Of a stretch of 64,000 bases of DNA, positions 34,195 to 45,539 are shown piece by piece (position 1 is the stretch's first letter; the number at the start of each line of letters is the position of its first letter). Source of the DNA: Perognathus longimembris pacificus (Eukaryota > Chordata > Mammalia > Rodentia > Heteromyidae); contig NC_063172.1 in the NCBI RefSeq assembly GCF_023159225.1, positions 41,669,832-41,733,831 of the forward strand, read 5' to 3'. The notes under the pieces were generated by a model. It made no database searches and was not told the origin of the DNA. It was given only the letters and a program-made list of their open reading frames with translations. The translations under genes were made by a program, and so were the position numbers.

Positions 34195-35405
34195 TCTAAT
34201 AAGATAGAAAATTTGAACTCTATTTTTTCAGGTGTATATGAAAATAGAGAAAAAATATTACTTGTTTGCATTCAATCCCCTATCAAATGTATTTGTAAAT
34301 GTAACAGAACATCAGAAAGATCTATTTCAAACATATCTAAGGAAAATGCATTTATTTAAATCTTAAAAGTGCCTAAAATGAAAAAAGATGCAAATAGTTA
34401 CAATTATCAAAAGATACATTGAACATGAATATTTTAATCTAGATGGGAAAAGTAATTAAAAGGATTATAATTTAAATTTTTTATTTAGGCATTTTTATTG
34501 GCATTTAATTCAAAATTATGTCATAAGGATTTCTCAGATCTCCAGAATTCCCTGACCTGTAAGTCAAAATGAACTAAAGTTAGATTATAAAGACACAATT
34601 GAAATTGCTAGCTTAGTGGTGATACGATAATTAAATGTTTCATAAAAATGTTTTCAGGTTTCCTGACCTCAATTTTAAGTCTACGAATAGTGTTCAAGTG
34701 GTAAAATTTTTATTTATGAATTTTATGTGCTATGTTAATAAGTACATTTACCTGAAAAGTTCATTTTTATAAAGGAATAATTACCAACAGAAAATAGATA
34801 TTGAAAGTAATGAAGTAAACAAATTCACAATCCTAATTTAATAACATAAAACATGACAGCAAATGTAGGAACAAGTTAAATAACATAATTCAGTGGTATA
34901 GTATCATAATTTAGTGTAAGTCTGAAGAGGAAAACTAAGCTTGCACTTCCAAGCTACTTAAATTTGAACTAATTTTAGCCATGAACATCTTTTCCATAAA
35001 TAATGACGTCCTTCTATTCCTTAGCAATATCTACTAATGTTGATTCATGAAATAATTGTGCAATTATTTATAAAATAGTAAAATTTTATGCTAAATTGAA
35101 GTAGAAACATGTTGAATTTAATTGATACTTCATTGTTTTTGCTAATAATATCATAATGATTTTTCAGTGACATGGGATTCTTCTGAGAATCTCATTTTGC
35201 ATATTTTGTGTGATTTATGTTTAATGTACTCTAAATCACATCAGTTCTTCAATTCCTTTGCCGTTTATAATTCCAATAAGAATGTGGCTTAAATATTGTT
35301 AAAACAACTTTCAATTTGCATTAACCTGATATTTTCCTTTGATGATAAAAGCGTTATGCATTTTCAACATGACTGTGACCAAGTTTCACTGAACTCATCC
35401 AAAAG
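34195..35405. other. Unassigned AT-rich DNA
   Basis: No recognisable gene or repeat. Confidence 0.5.
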
Positions 35406-36014
35406 ATCATCAAACCCACATCTATCCAGCAAAAGTAAACATCTTCTAAAAGTGAAAGGCTGGATTCAAATCAAACAAGCAAATGGCCCTCATAAGCAGG
35501 CTGGAGTTGCAATCCTAGTATCAGACAAAATTGACTTCAAATTAAAAAAGGTAAGAAGAGACAAAGAAGGTTACTACATACTAGTAAAGGGATCTCTCCT
35601 ACAGGAAGATATAACCACTCTAAATATCTACACACCAAATGCAGGTGCACCCAACTTCATCAAGCAAACACTACTGACTCTAAAAACACTCATAGACCCA
35701 AACACATTGATAGTTGGGGACTTTAACACTCCACTACCACCTCTAGACAGATCAACATGTCAAAAAATGAACAAAGAAACCACAGAACTAAATAATTGCA
35801 TAGACCAACTAGACTTAACGGACATCTACAGAATATTCCTCAGAAGGGTAAATGTAGAACTCCCCTATGACCCAGCAGCCCCACTTTTGGGTATCTATCC
35901 AAAAAAACAGAAACAAAATAACAGTAAAGCCACCAGCACAACAATGTTCATCACAGCGCAATTTGTCATACCTGGAGTTGGGAACCAACCCAGATGCCCC
36001 GCAGTAGATGAATG

Positions 36015-36485
36015 TGCCGGAGCCAGCCGGCAGTGAAAAGGAAATCCTGACTGAGGGGGGCGAGGATTAAAGAAAAGGAAAAATACAAGAGGAGAGAAAA
36101 AAGACAAGAGGGGAAGATGGGGTATGGGAGGTTTGCAGCCTCAGGATTCTAACTCAAGACTGCAGCGAGGTTTATTCTGAACTTCCAGGATAAATGCTGT
36201 TTGAAAACCAGAAAACAGCATAGGCTTAAAATTCCAGAACACAAAAAGGTTTGAAGTTAGCAATACCCGACAAAGCTAAGACAGAGTGAGGTTGCTTAAC
36301 ATAAGAATGGACTCCAGAGCAATACCTGATGGTAGCTAAGACAGGATGATTTTGGTTAACATAAGAATGGACTCATGGCAGACATAGAAAAGCATTTCCC
36401 ACTTTCCATTAAGCCATGTCCTTGCACGTCCTTAAAACACAGCCAGAGGTCAGGAAGAATTTAGCTGCAAGTTTGACTCCTGACA
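36015..36485 (-). mobile_element. Solo LTR nested in the L1
   Basis: On the minus strand it starts TGTCAGGAGTC and ends GGCTCCGGCA. AATAAA is at 36171-36176 (seen as TTTATT on plus). The U3 carries two copies of a roughly 57-bp unit. The L1 reading is interrupted exactly at the LTR. Flanking hexamers TGAATG (36009-36014) and CGAATA (36486-36491) match at four central positions, fitting a decayed 6-bp duplication of a class II element, or an exact 4-bp GAAT. No internal viral sequence remains. Confidence 0.8.
36259..36374 (-). repeat. Direct duplication inside LTR U3
   Basis: Two units with a 59-bp period (36259-36315 and 36318-36374). Each starts AGCAATACC, contains AGCTAAGACAG and ends TTAACATAAGAATGGACTC. 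Repeated U3 blocks are commonly enhancers in retroviral LTRs; here that role is only inferred. Confidence 0.85.
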
Positions 36486-37170
36486 CGAATAGATCAGGAA
36501 AATGTGGTACATATGCACAATGGAATTCTATGCCTCTATCAGAAAGAATTACATTACCCCATTTGTAAGGAAATGAAAGGACTTGGAAAAAATTATACTA
36601 AGTGAAGTAAGCCAGACCCAAAGAAACATGGAGACTCTATGGTCTCCCTCATAGGGAATAATTAGCACAGGTTTAGGCTAGTCACAGCAGAGGATCACAA
36701 CAGCCCAATAGCCATTATGAATACATAAGATGATGCTAAGTGAAATGAACTCCATATTATGAAAATGACTGTCATATCACTGTTGTAATTACTTTCAACA
36801 TGCGATGTGAAACCGTAGCTTCTATTATTGATGATCCTCTTGTATCCCCTTCTATGGTTGTACCCGCAATATCTGTGTGTCTTACCTGAGTACATTGGAA
36901 ACCATCTATGCTGGTATTAGGACTAGGAAATTGAAAGGGAATACCAAAATCAAGAGACACAGGGTAAAAAAAGACAAACAACTACAAAACAATACTTGCA
37001 AAACTGTTTGGTGTAAGTGAACTGAACACCTCATGGGGGGAAAGGGAAAGGGGGAGGAGGGTGGGGGAAATGAGGGACAAGGTAAAATGTATCCAGTGCC
37101 TAACCTATGGAACTGTAACCTGTCTGTACATCAGTTTGATAATAAAAATTTGAAAAAAAATCATCAAACC

Positions 37171-37605
37171 ATGATTCATAATGTTCTTCTGTCTTATTTT
37201 TGAAGATATAACTGAATAGATGTTTAATTTGATATTTTCTTGGTTTCTAAACTGTAAAGTTACACTCTGGCCTTTATAATTAATACGTATATGGAAAACC
37301 ATATTTAAGAGCATGGTTGTTTATCCTCTATCCAATTCTGGCTAGGTTTAGCATGCTTTGGCAGAAGTTACCTTCAATATGCATGATGGTGAAATATGAA
37401 AAGCTATGATTTTCCACTTGGCATTTTAGTTTTATATGTGCTGAGTGTTTATGTAGTTCTATCCATATTGAGTCATTTATTTTTATATTATTCATAGGGA
37501 ATACTATTTATTATTGTTGCTCAGATTAAGAATGCATTATCATAAGGAGCTCGTTCAAAATGGTTACTCCATTCTCTTAAAAAAAAAGATAATAAACGCA
37601 TTAAA
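37171..37605. other. Unassigned AT-rich DNA
   Basis: No recognisable gene or repeat. Confidence 0.5.
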
Positions 37606-37607
37606 GA

Positions 37608-37705
37608 AGAGCTGGGTCTCAAGGGTAGCCTTAGCCTTGGGCAAAATACTTCAGGGAGAGCACCTAGGACCAGAGTTCAAGCCCCAAGACCTACATACAA
37701 AAACA
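37608..37705 (+). mobile_element. Geo-like SINE right-half fragment
   Basis: AGCTGGGTCTCAAGGGTAGC, AGCCTTGGGCAAAATACTTC and CCAGAGTTCAAGCCCCAAGA match the right half of the composite SINE. Confidence 0.55.
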
Positions 37706-37746
37706 CTGATACGCACAAACACACATTATCAACACATTCAATTTTT

Positions 37747-37757
37747 TGAGCAATTTC
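37747..37757. repeat. L1 target-site duplication, left
   Basis: TGAGCAATTTC, identical to 45175-45185. Confidence 0.93.
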
Positions 37758-38359
37758 ATTTTTTTTTCAAATTTTCATTTTTATTTTTTTCAAATTTTTA
37801 TTATCAAACTGATGTACAGAAAGGTTACTTTTGTACATTAGGCATTGGATACATTTCTTGGTACTGTTTGTTATCGCGTCCCTCATTCCCCACTACCTCC
37901 TCCCCATTTCCCTTTCCCCCATGAGGTGTTCAGTTCACTTACACCAAAGAGTTTTGCAAGTATTGCTTTTGTAGTTGTTTGTCTTTTTTTACCCTGTGTA
38001 TCTCGATTTTGGTATTCCCTTTCAATTTCCTACTTCTAATACCAGCATACATGGTTTCCAATATACACAGATAAGATTACAGACATAGGGTAGGTACAAC
38101 CACAGGAAGGTGATACAAGAACATCATCAATAATAGAAGTGACGGTTTCACATTGCATGCTGAGAGTAATTACAACAGTGATATAACAGTCAGTTCCATA
38201 ACATGGAGTTCATTTCACTTAGCATCATCTTACGTGTTCATAAGGGTATAGCTATTGGGCTCTGGTGATCCTCTGCTATGACTTGCCTAAACCTGTACTA
38301 ATTCTTCCCAATAAGGGAGACCATAGAGTCCATGTTACTTTGGGTCTGGCTCACTTAAC
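37758..38359 (-). other. L1 3' UTR of the full-length copy
   Basis: Noncoding tail of the L1 on the minus strand. It includes a G-rich run near 37900-37925 (C-rich on plus) and the end GATAATAAAAATTTG. All L1 fragments in the window match different portions of it. Confidence 0.85.
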
Positions 38360-41300
38360 TTAGTATAATTTTTCCAAGTCCTTCCATTTCCTTACAAATG
38401 GGGCAATGTCATTCTTTCTGATAGAGGCATAAAATTCCATTGTGTATATGTACCACATTTTCCTGATCCATTCGTCCACTGAGGGGTATCTGGGTTGGTT
38501 CCAGAATCTAGGAATGACAAATTGCGCTGCGATGAACATTGTGCTGGTGGCTTTACTGTGATTTTGTTTGTGGTCTTTTGGATAGATACTCAAAAGTGGG
38601 GCTGCTGGATCATAGGGGAGTTCTATATTTAGCCTTCTGAGGAATCTCCATTACTGCTTGCCAGAGTGGCTGAACCAGTTTACATTCCCACCAACAATGA
38701 AGAAGGGTTCCCTTTTGGCCACATCCCCTCCAACAATTGTTATTGTGAGTTTTCTTGATATATGACATTCTTACTGGGGTGAGATGGAATCTCAATGTTG
38801 TTTTGATTTGCATTTCTTTTATAGCCAGTGATGTAGAGCACTTTTTAATATGTCTCTTGGCCATTAATATTTGATCAGAGGAGTCTCTTTGTGAGTCTTT
38901 AGCCCACTTGATGAGGGGGCTATTGGTTCTTTGCGGTTTGTATTGGAGGAAGGTAATTATTTTAGTTCTGCATATATTTTAGATATGAGGCCATTGTCCA
39001 TTGAATGGCCAGTAAAGATATTCTCCCAGCCTGTGGGCTTTCTGTTTATCTTGCAAGCTATGTCCTTTGCCATGCAGAAGCTCTGCAGTTTGTTGCAGTC
39101 CCATTTGTCCAACCTTTCTTTGATTTGTAGCCTTTCTGGGTCTTTGTTAAGGAAGTTCTGATCTGCGCCAAGGAGCCCAAGTGTTTCTCTTCTTCCTTTA
39201 ATGCATTCAGGGTGTCTGTTTTGATTTCTAGGTGTTTAATCCATTTGGAATGGATTTTGGTGAAGGGTGATATATAAGGACCTAGTTTTAAATTGTTGCA
39301 CGTGTTGAGCCAGTTTTGCCAGCACCATTTGTTAAAGAGGCTATCTTTCTTCCAAACTATTGTTTTAGCTCCTTTATCAAAGATTAAGTAGGCATAGTTC
39401 TGTGAGTTCATTTCTGGGTCTTGAATACTGTTCCATTTGTCTTCAGGCCTGTTCCAGTGCCAATACCAAGCTGTTTTTATGACTATAGCCTTATAATACA
39501 GCTTGAAGTTGGGTATTGCAATTCCTCCAGCACTGTTCTTTCTGATTAGGAGTGTTTTTGCTATTCTAGGTCTTTTATTGTTCCATATGAATTTCTGGAT
39601 TGCTTCCTCTATTTCATTAAAAAATGGTGTTGGGATATTAATGGGTATTGCATTGAATTTGTAGATAGCCTTTGGCAATATTGCCATTTCGATTATATTA
39701 ATCCTCCCAATCCAGGAGCATGGGAGGTTATTCCATTTCCTTAGTTCTGACTTAATTTCATTTTTCAAGCTTTTAAAGTTCTCCTCAAAGAGGTCTTTCA
39801 CTTCTTTGGTTAAGGTTATTCCTAGGTATTTTATGTTTTGGGGGCTATTGCAAAAGGAATTGTTTTCCTGATTTCAGCCTCGGTCTTCGGGTCGTTAGCA
39901 TAGAGAAAGACCGTTGATTTTTGAAGGTTTATTTTATATCCTGCAACTTTGCCAAAGTTTTGGATCAGCTCTAGTAGCTTAGGGGTAGAGTCTATGGGAT
40001 TCTTTAGGTATAGGATCATGTCATCTGAGAAGAGAGAAAGTTTAACTTCAACTTTTCCTATTTGGATCCCCTTTATATTTTGTTCTTGCCTAATTGCTCT
40101 GGCTATGAATTCTAGTACTATGTTGAAGAGCAGGTGAGTGAGTGGACATCCCTGCCTTATTCCTGATTTTAAAGGGAATGGCTTTAGTTTTTCACCATTT
40201 ACAGTTATACTTGCTGTTGGTTTGTCATACACTGCCTTGATTATATTCAGGAATGTTCCTTGGAATCCCAGTTTTTCCAGGGCTTTTAGCATCAATGGGT
40301 GCTGGATTTTATGGAATGCTTTTTCCGCATCCAGAGATAAAACCATGTGGTTCTTTACCTTGCTCCAGTTGATTTGGTGGATTACATTAATTGACCTGCG
40401 TATATTAAGCCAACTTTGCATCCCTGAGATGAATCCAGTTTGATCGTTATGTACGATTTTTTGATGACTTGTTGAATTCGATTGGACAGAATTTTGTTGA
40501 GAATTTTTGCGTCTATGTTCATCAGAGAAATCGGTCTGTTGTCCTCTTTCCGTGATGAGTCCCTTCCTGGTTTTGGGATGAGAGTAATACTTGCTTCATA
40601 GAATGTGTCTGGTAGTGAACGTTCTCTTTCAATTTCATTGAAGAGTTTGAAAAATATTGGTGTGAGTTCTATTTTGAATGCCTCATAGAATTCTGCAGTG
40701 AATCCGTCTGGACCTGGGCTTTTCTTGCATGGGAGATCATTTATTGCCATTTCTATTTCAATACTGGATATGGGTCTGTTTAGAAGGTTTAAATCTTCAT
40801 GGTTAAGTTTGGGGATATGATTTTTTTCTAGGAAATCATCCATTTCTTCCAAGTTCTCGAATTTGTTGGCATAAAATTTTGCAAAATAGTCCCTTATTAT
40901 TCTCTGAATTTCGGTTATTTCTGTGGTGATATTACCTGTTGCCTCTCTTATCTTGTTTATTTGAGTGTGCTGCCTTCGTTTTTTGGTCAGGTTTGCCAGG
41001 GGTCTGTCTATCTTGTGGATTTTTTCAAAGAACCAACTTTTTGTTTTGTTGATTCCTTCGATTTTTTTTTCATCTCTAATTGATTTAATTCTGATTTGAT
41101 TTTAATTATTTGTTTCCATCTATAGACTTGGGGTTTGGCTTGTTGTTCTCTTACAAGGAAATTAAGGTGCTTCCTTAAATTATTGAGTTGCTGTTTCTCT
41201 AGTTTGTTGGTGTATGCACTCAGAGATATAAATTTTCCTCTGAGTACTGACTTTGCTGTGTCCCAATGAGCTGGTACTTTGTGTCCTCAACTTGGTTGAA

Positions 41301-42110
41301 TTCCATAAATATTTGAATTTCCGTTTTAATTTCTTCAATGACACACTGATGGTTCAGCAGTGTGTTGTTTAGTCTCCATGAATTGTAGGATTTTCTGTGG
41401 TGTCTGTTTGAGTTGAGCTCTAATTTTATTCCATTGTGGTCTCAGAGAATGCAGGGAATGGTTTTGATACTTCTGAATTTTTACAGATTTTCTTTGTGCC
41501 CTAAGATGTGATCTATTTTGGAGAATGTTCCATGTGCTTTGGAAAAGAATGTGTATTCTGTTGTTGCTGGGTGGAATATTCTGTAGATGTCGGTTAAGTC
41601 TAGTTTGTCTGTGCAATTATTTAGTTCTGTGGTTTCTTTGTTCAGTTTTTGGCGTGATCTGTCCAGAGGTGATAGAGGAGTGTTAAAATCCCCAACTATC
41701 AATGTGTTTGGTTCTATGAGTGTTTTTAGAGTCAGTAGTGTTTGTTTGATGAAGTTGGGTCTCCCTGCATTTGGTGTGTAGATATTTAGAATGGTTATAT
41801 CTTCCTGTAGGAGAGATCCCTTTACTAGTATGTAGTAACCTTCTTTGTCTCTTCTTACCTTTTTTAATTTGAAGTCAATTTTGTCTGATACTAGGATTGC
41901 AACTCCAGCCTCCTTATGGGTGCATTTGCTTGATAGACTTGTTTCCAGACTTTCACTTTTAGAAGATGTTTACTTTTGCTGGATAGATGTGTCTCTTGGA
42001 GGCAGCAGAAAGATGGATCTTGATTTTTGATCCAACTTATAAGCCTATGTCGTTTTATTGGAGAATTAAGTCCATTAACATTGAGAGTTAGGATTGAGAG
42101 ATGATTATTC
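38360..42110 (-). pseudogene. L1 ORF2 (endonuclease-reverse transcriptase), broken by frameshifts
   Basis: ORF2p nicks target DNA and copies L1 RNA. The endonuclease lies at about 42110-41400: LTLNVNGLNSPIKRHRL with the catalytic Asn, LQETH with the catalytic Glu, and GDFNTPLSPLDRS. Reverse transcriptase covers about 40850-39830: [37 protein letters not shown], and the active site FSDDMILY in place of the usual FADD. The C-terminus has a CCHC zinc knuckle ([15 protein letters not shown]) near 38690-38740 and ends after FVRKWKDLEK. Open segments at 41702, 41616, 40852, 40421, 39801, 38864 and 38593 fall in differing frames, so at least several frameshifts inactivate it. Confidence 0.92.
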
Positions 42111-42209
42111 CTTTCATTATCACTATCTTGTTAAAAGGTGTGTCTTTCCATTTCTTGATCTGATTTTAACTATTTAGGGTTCATTTCTGTGTCTGTATTG
42201 GGATCTTGA

Positions 42210-43256
42210 TTATTTTTCCCTGTATAGTACATACTTGAGGATTTTCTGTAAAGCTGGTTTGGTGGAGATATATTGTTTCAGTTTTTCCTTACTGTGGAAG
42301 ACTTTTATTTGACCTTCGGCTATAAATGAGAGTTTGGCTGGGTACAGAATACTTGGTTGGTAGTTATTTTTATTTAGTGTTTGGTATACTTCATTCCAGG
42401 CTCTCCTTGCTTTCATGGTCTCTGCTGAGAAGTCTGGGGTAATTCTGATTGCTTTTCCTTTATATGTAATTGTTTTCTTCTCCCTAACAGCTTTAAGGAT
42501 TCTTTCCTTGTACTCTACTGATCCTGTTTTGATCACAATGTGTCGGTGGAATGTCTTCTTGTCTGGTCGGTTTGGGGTTCTAAATGCTTCTTGTATCTCT
42601 ATAGGCCTTTCCTTCTGGATATTTGGGAAGTTCTCAGCTAATATTCTGTTAAATAGATTGCCTGTCCCATTAACTTCTTTCTCCAAGTTTTCCTCAATAC
42701 CTATTATCCTTAAATTGGGCTTCCTGATAGTGTCTTGAATCTCCTGTAGCAATCTGTTTTGTTTATTAGACTGGATTTGTATTGATTTTTGATCCTTCTC
42801 CATACAATCTAGAGAATCTTCAGCTCCTGAGTTTAGATCCTCTGCTTCAGTTAATCAGGACTGGAGGCTAGCTACTTGATTTATAATCTCTTTTCCTTCT
42901 GACTGTTCTTTCCTGATGATTTCCATGTCATCGCTTAGGTCTTACATGGACTTCTTTACTTCATTAATTTGGTTTTTAGTGCTGTCTCCCAAATCTTTTA
43001 CCTGGGTAGCTAGCCTTTCATTTGACTCTTGAAGTTCATTTATCTTTTTATTTGTTGAGGCCATGATATTCTCCAATAATTTTTGCTTTGCCTCCTCCCG
43101 ATCAAACTTTTCATTTATAATGTTTATCAGTAGACTTTGTAGAGTATTTTGGGGGCTCTCTTTTATGTCTTTGATTGACTGCTCTATTTCCTGCTTCTTT
43201 TGAGTGGGAGAAAAGACTCTATTGTTTGCCATCTTTCTTGTGTTTCTTCTGCCCAT
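42210..43256 (-). pseudogene. L1 ORF1 (RNA-binding chaperone), broken
   Basis: ORF1p coats L1 RNA as a trimer. The likely start is the Met of MGRRNTRKMANN; the upstream in-frame Met at 43295 lies in the leader. A Lys/Glu/Gln-rich stretch (about residues 45-115) fits the coiled coil. A TAA at 42942-42944 ends the first part. The second part (42803-42210) is in the same frame and has the RRM-like and C-terminal domains (NLRIIGIEENLEKEV; then RKAIRITPDFSAET-type segment, ending YVLYREK). Whole length would be about 349 residues, normal for mammalian ORF1p. The damage is stop codons rather than frameshift. Confidence 0.9.
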
Positions 43257-45174
43257 TTGGATTAGGAATGCCAATCTACAAGCACCTGTGAGCACCGTTT
43301 AAGACCCAAAGCACCCCTTACCAAGCACTGTTGTGTAAATCTTACAAGTTCACAATTATATACAGGTACCTTGTATACCTGTCTATAAAATTAGATTTGG
43401 TGTTCCTAAAGAATACAATTTCAATGTAACAACTGATCCTGGACCCTGTATTCAGTAGTTACTTATTTACTGTTACAACCCTATAAACAATTCTTGTTCT
43501 TATATTAAGTTCTTTTAGGACTGGCTTTCTCTATGAACCCCTTTGATTCACTCAAATTAAGCAGGAATACTCTCTATCCAATAACCAGGAGTCAATGGAA
43601 CCTGGAGGTCCAGCAATAAGTCAGGAGGGTAAGTTAGAGGTAGTAAAGAGAATAGAGTAAAATGTATTTGGGGGTGTGGTGATTTTGCTTTAGTTTCAGT
43701 GATGTGGAAATGTGGAAAAGAGTAGAATCAGTAGAGAGAACAAGGTTAAAATGATAGACAATGGAGAGTTAGCAGAAAAGAGTGGAGGTGTTATTCATAG
43801 GAAAGTAATTTTTTAAAGAAAGAGAACGCAAAGAGAGAAATAAAGTAAAAATACTGGAAGACAGATGCACAAAACAGAGAAAAATTATTTAAAAAAGAAA
43901 AAAATAAAAAGGAAAAAACCCAGAAAAACAAACAACCAAAACAAACAAAAAAAGACTTGATAAAACAAACAGGTAAAAATGGAAAAAAAAAATGACGTTT
44001 CAGAAGAGAAAAATTTAAAAAAAAAATTTTTTCTAAAGTTTAAAAAATGTTTGAAAAAAAAATGGAGTCCTCCTTGTTTGGATGGTCTTTCCCCAGTCTC
44101 TGGTTTCCTTGCGATGGTCTGCAGTCTCTTTTCCTGATTGACTAGTTTGACGTGCTTTCAATTTGCAGGGGGTAGATCTGTTCTGACCCTTCTCCCCTGT
44201 TGTTGCAGTCTTGGGTCTCTGTGGTTCGCACAGCTTGCAGGTAGGCCTTGGTCATCTTCTGTAGATGGGGACGTGAGCAGTCTCAGGAACTGTGGTTCCT
44301 CTGTCTGCCTCTGGCCTGGTTTACCCTGCTGAGATTTGCTTGCCTTGGGGAGGTTCCTCCCTCCTGGGCGGGGCAGCCTCCTTGGTGGAGGTGGCTATGG
44401 AATTCAGCATTGTTTTGGGCTGGGAATTGGGCTTCCTCTGTGACGGGACTGTTTAACTGTCTCAGGAACTGTTTGTTCCCCCGTCAGGTGTTTCCGTGCT
44501 GCCGGTAGCTGCTCGCTGCTTTCGCCTTAAATTTAGAAATTTTGGCGGGCAGGGAAGGGCACTTCTGGCTAAGCCGAGGCCCAGGACTCGCCTCCTGCCT
44601 GGGCAGGGGGCATTCTCCTGGGCGGAGCTGGCTCTCACTGGTCAGGCCCTCTTGCCCTTTTCAAAGATGCTCCTTTGTCCTTGCTTTCCCCAAGCCCGCT
44701 TTAGTTCCAATCTGGTCTGACCCTATGCCAGTGGCAAAGATGGTGCTTTGCTCTGGCAGTGGGGGAAGGGCTACCTTCCAGAAGCTGCTCTGTGGGCGTG
44801 AGTGAGAATATCTTTCGTGGGGTACTCACTCTTTCTCTGCAATTTCAGCCTGTCCATGCTCAGCCATCATCTGGAGGATTTCTTCCTGGTCTACGTACGC
44901 TGTGTGCTTTAGCTGCATGGAGTGCGGGTTGCTGTGCCAGGTGCTGTGCTGGTGCCGGTACTGGAGTGGCAGCGGGACGCCGCCCAGAGCTCAAATCTGT
45001 GTTTTCAGATGAGCAAAGTCGTTTTTTCCTTCTGGCCAGAATCCCTGTACTGTTAGCACTTACTCAGGCTGTCTTTCTAGGAGTAAAATTTTCTATGGGG
45101 TGGGAAAACTGCGATGTCAGAGGGAGCTCAGCTTGGGCTCTGCTGTTCCTCTGCCATCTTCCCGGAAGTTCTTC
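43257..45174 (-). promoter_or_regulatory. L1 5' UTR with internal promoter region
   Basis: About 1.9 kb. The outer 1.1 kb (45174-44090) is GC-richer with several GGGCGG-type boxes; an A/T-rich stretch (44070-43820) then leads to ORF1. The motif TCTCAGGAACTGT occurs at 44281 and 44460, and CTCCTGGGCGG at about 44364 and 44613, hinting at old internal duplication. L1 5' UTRs are RNA polymerase II promoters in general; activity here is not shown. Confidence 0.75.
45153..45160 (-). promoter_or_regulatory. YY1-type site at the L1 5' end
   Basis: AAGATGGC on the minus strand, about 15 nt from the first L1 base, in the context GGGAAGATGGCAGAGG. Human L1 has a YY1 site at the same relative place that directs accurate transcription start. 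Confidence 0.8.
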
Positions 45175-45185
45175 TGAGCAATTTC
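45175..45185. repeat. L1 target-site duplication, right
   Basis: TGAGCAATTTC, directly adjoining the L1 5' end. Confidence 0.93.
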
Positions 45186-45535
45186 TTACTCAACAGTGTC
45201 ACATTACATTTTAGGAACAACCTATATTTTCCTTGTAATCGACTATATCTTCCAGGTTACTTTTATTTACCATTAATTTATAAAAGATATTTGATTACTG
45301 AGCATGCTTGTTATTGTTATAACTTTATTTTTTTAATATGCAAAATGTAAACGAACCTTACAATCCCTTAAAAATTATATCTGAATGAAGGATATATTTA
45401 GAGATGCTCAGTCCTATTAGTTTCATAACATCATTTTTCCATTCTTCTTCCTTTGTATTTTATTCCCTAAATATAACAAATCTCATTAAGTTTGACTTAT
45501 CTTTTCGCCCAGTTGAGAGAAAACTAAAATTTTTC
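45186..45535. other. Unassigned AT-rich DNA
   Basis: Flank of the full-length L1. No recognisable repeat. The frames at 45114-45350 and 45404-45637 have no domain. Confidence 0.5.
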
Positions 45536-45539
45536 TTTC

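Larger units (their letters stand above)
35417..37159 (+). mobile_element. L1 with internal deletion joining endonuclease to ORF2 C-terminus
   Basis: Begins inside the endonuclease domain of ORF2 (LSSKSKHLLKVKG) and runs through the catalytic-region motif GDFNTPLPPLDRS to LTDIYRIF. At about 35841 it joins directly, in the same frame, to the ORF2 C-terminal region ([17 protein letters not shown]). Reverse transcriptase and most of the middle are missing. The ORF2 end and 3' UTR continue to 37159, split by a solo LTR at 36015-36485. A perfect 11-bp duplication ATCATCAAACC at 35406-35416 and 37160-37170 brackets the whole. The upstream part of the 246-codon frame (35296-35416) is flanking DNA and its tail past 36015 is LTR, so it is not a real gene. 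Confidence 0.92.
37758..45174 (-). mobile_element. Full-length LINE-1 (about 7.4 kb)
   Basis: On the minus strand: GC-rich 5' UTR (45174 to about 43260), ORF1 (43256-42210), ORF2 (about 42110-38360), then a 3' UTR ending in GATAATAAAAATTTG and an A-rich tail at 37758. A perfect 11-bp duplication TGAGCAATTTC at 37747-37757 and 45175-45185 proves a single insertion with an intact 5' end. ORF1 has in-frame stops and ORF2 is in several frames, so it cannot mobilise itself. It is the reference for all L1 fragments here. Confidence 0.95.

Noticed and set aside
35296..36036. 246-codon open frame that looks like a gene
   Set aside because: It is flanking DNA, a deleted L1 ORF2 and part of an LTR read through by chance. 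Boundaries from target duplications show three separate origins.
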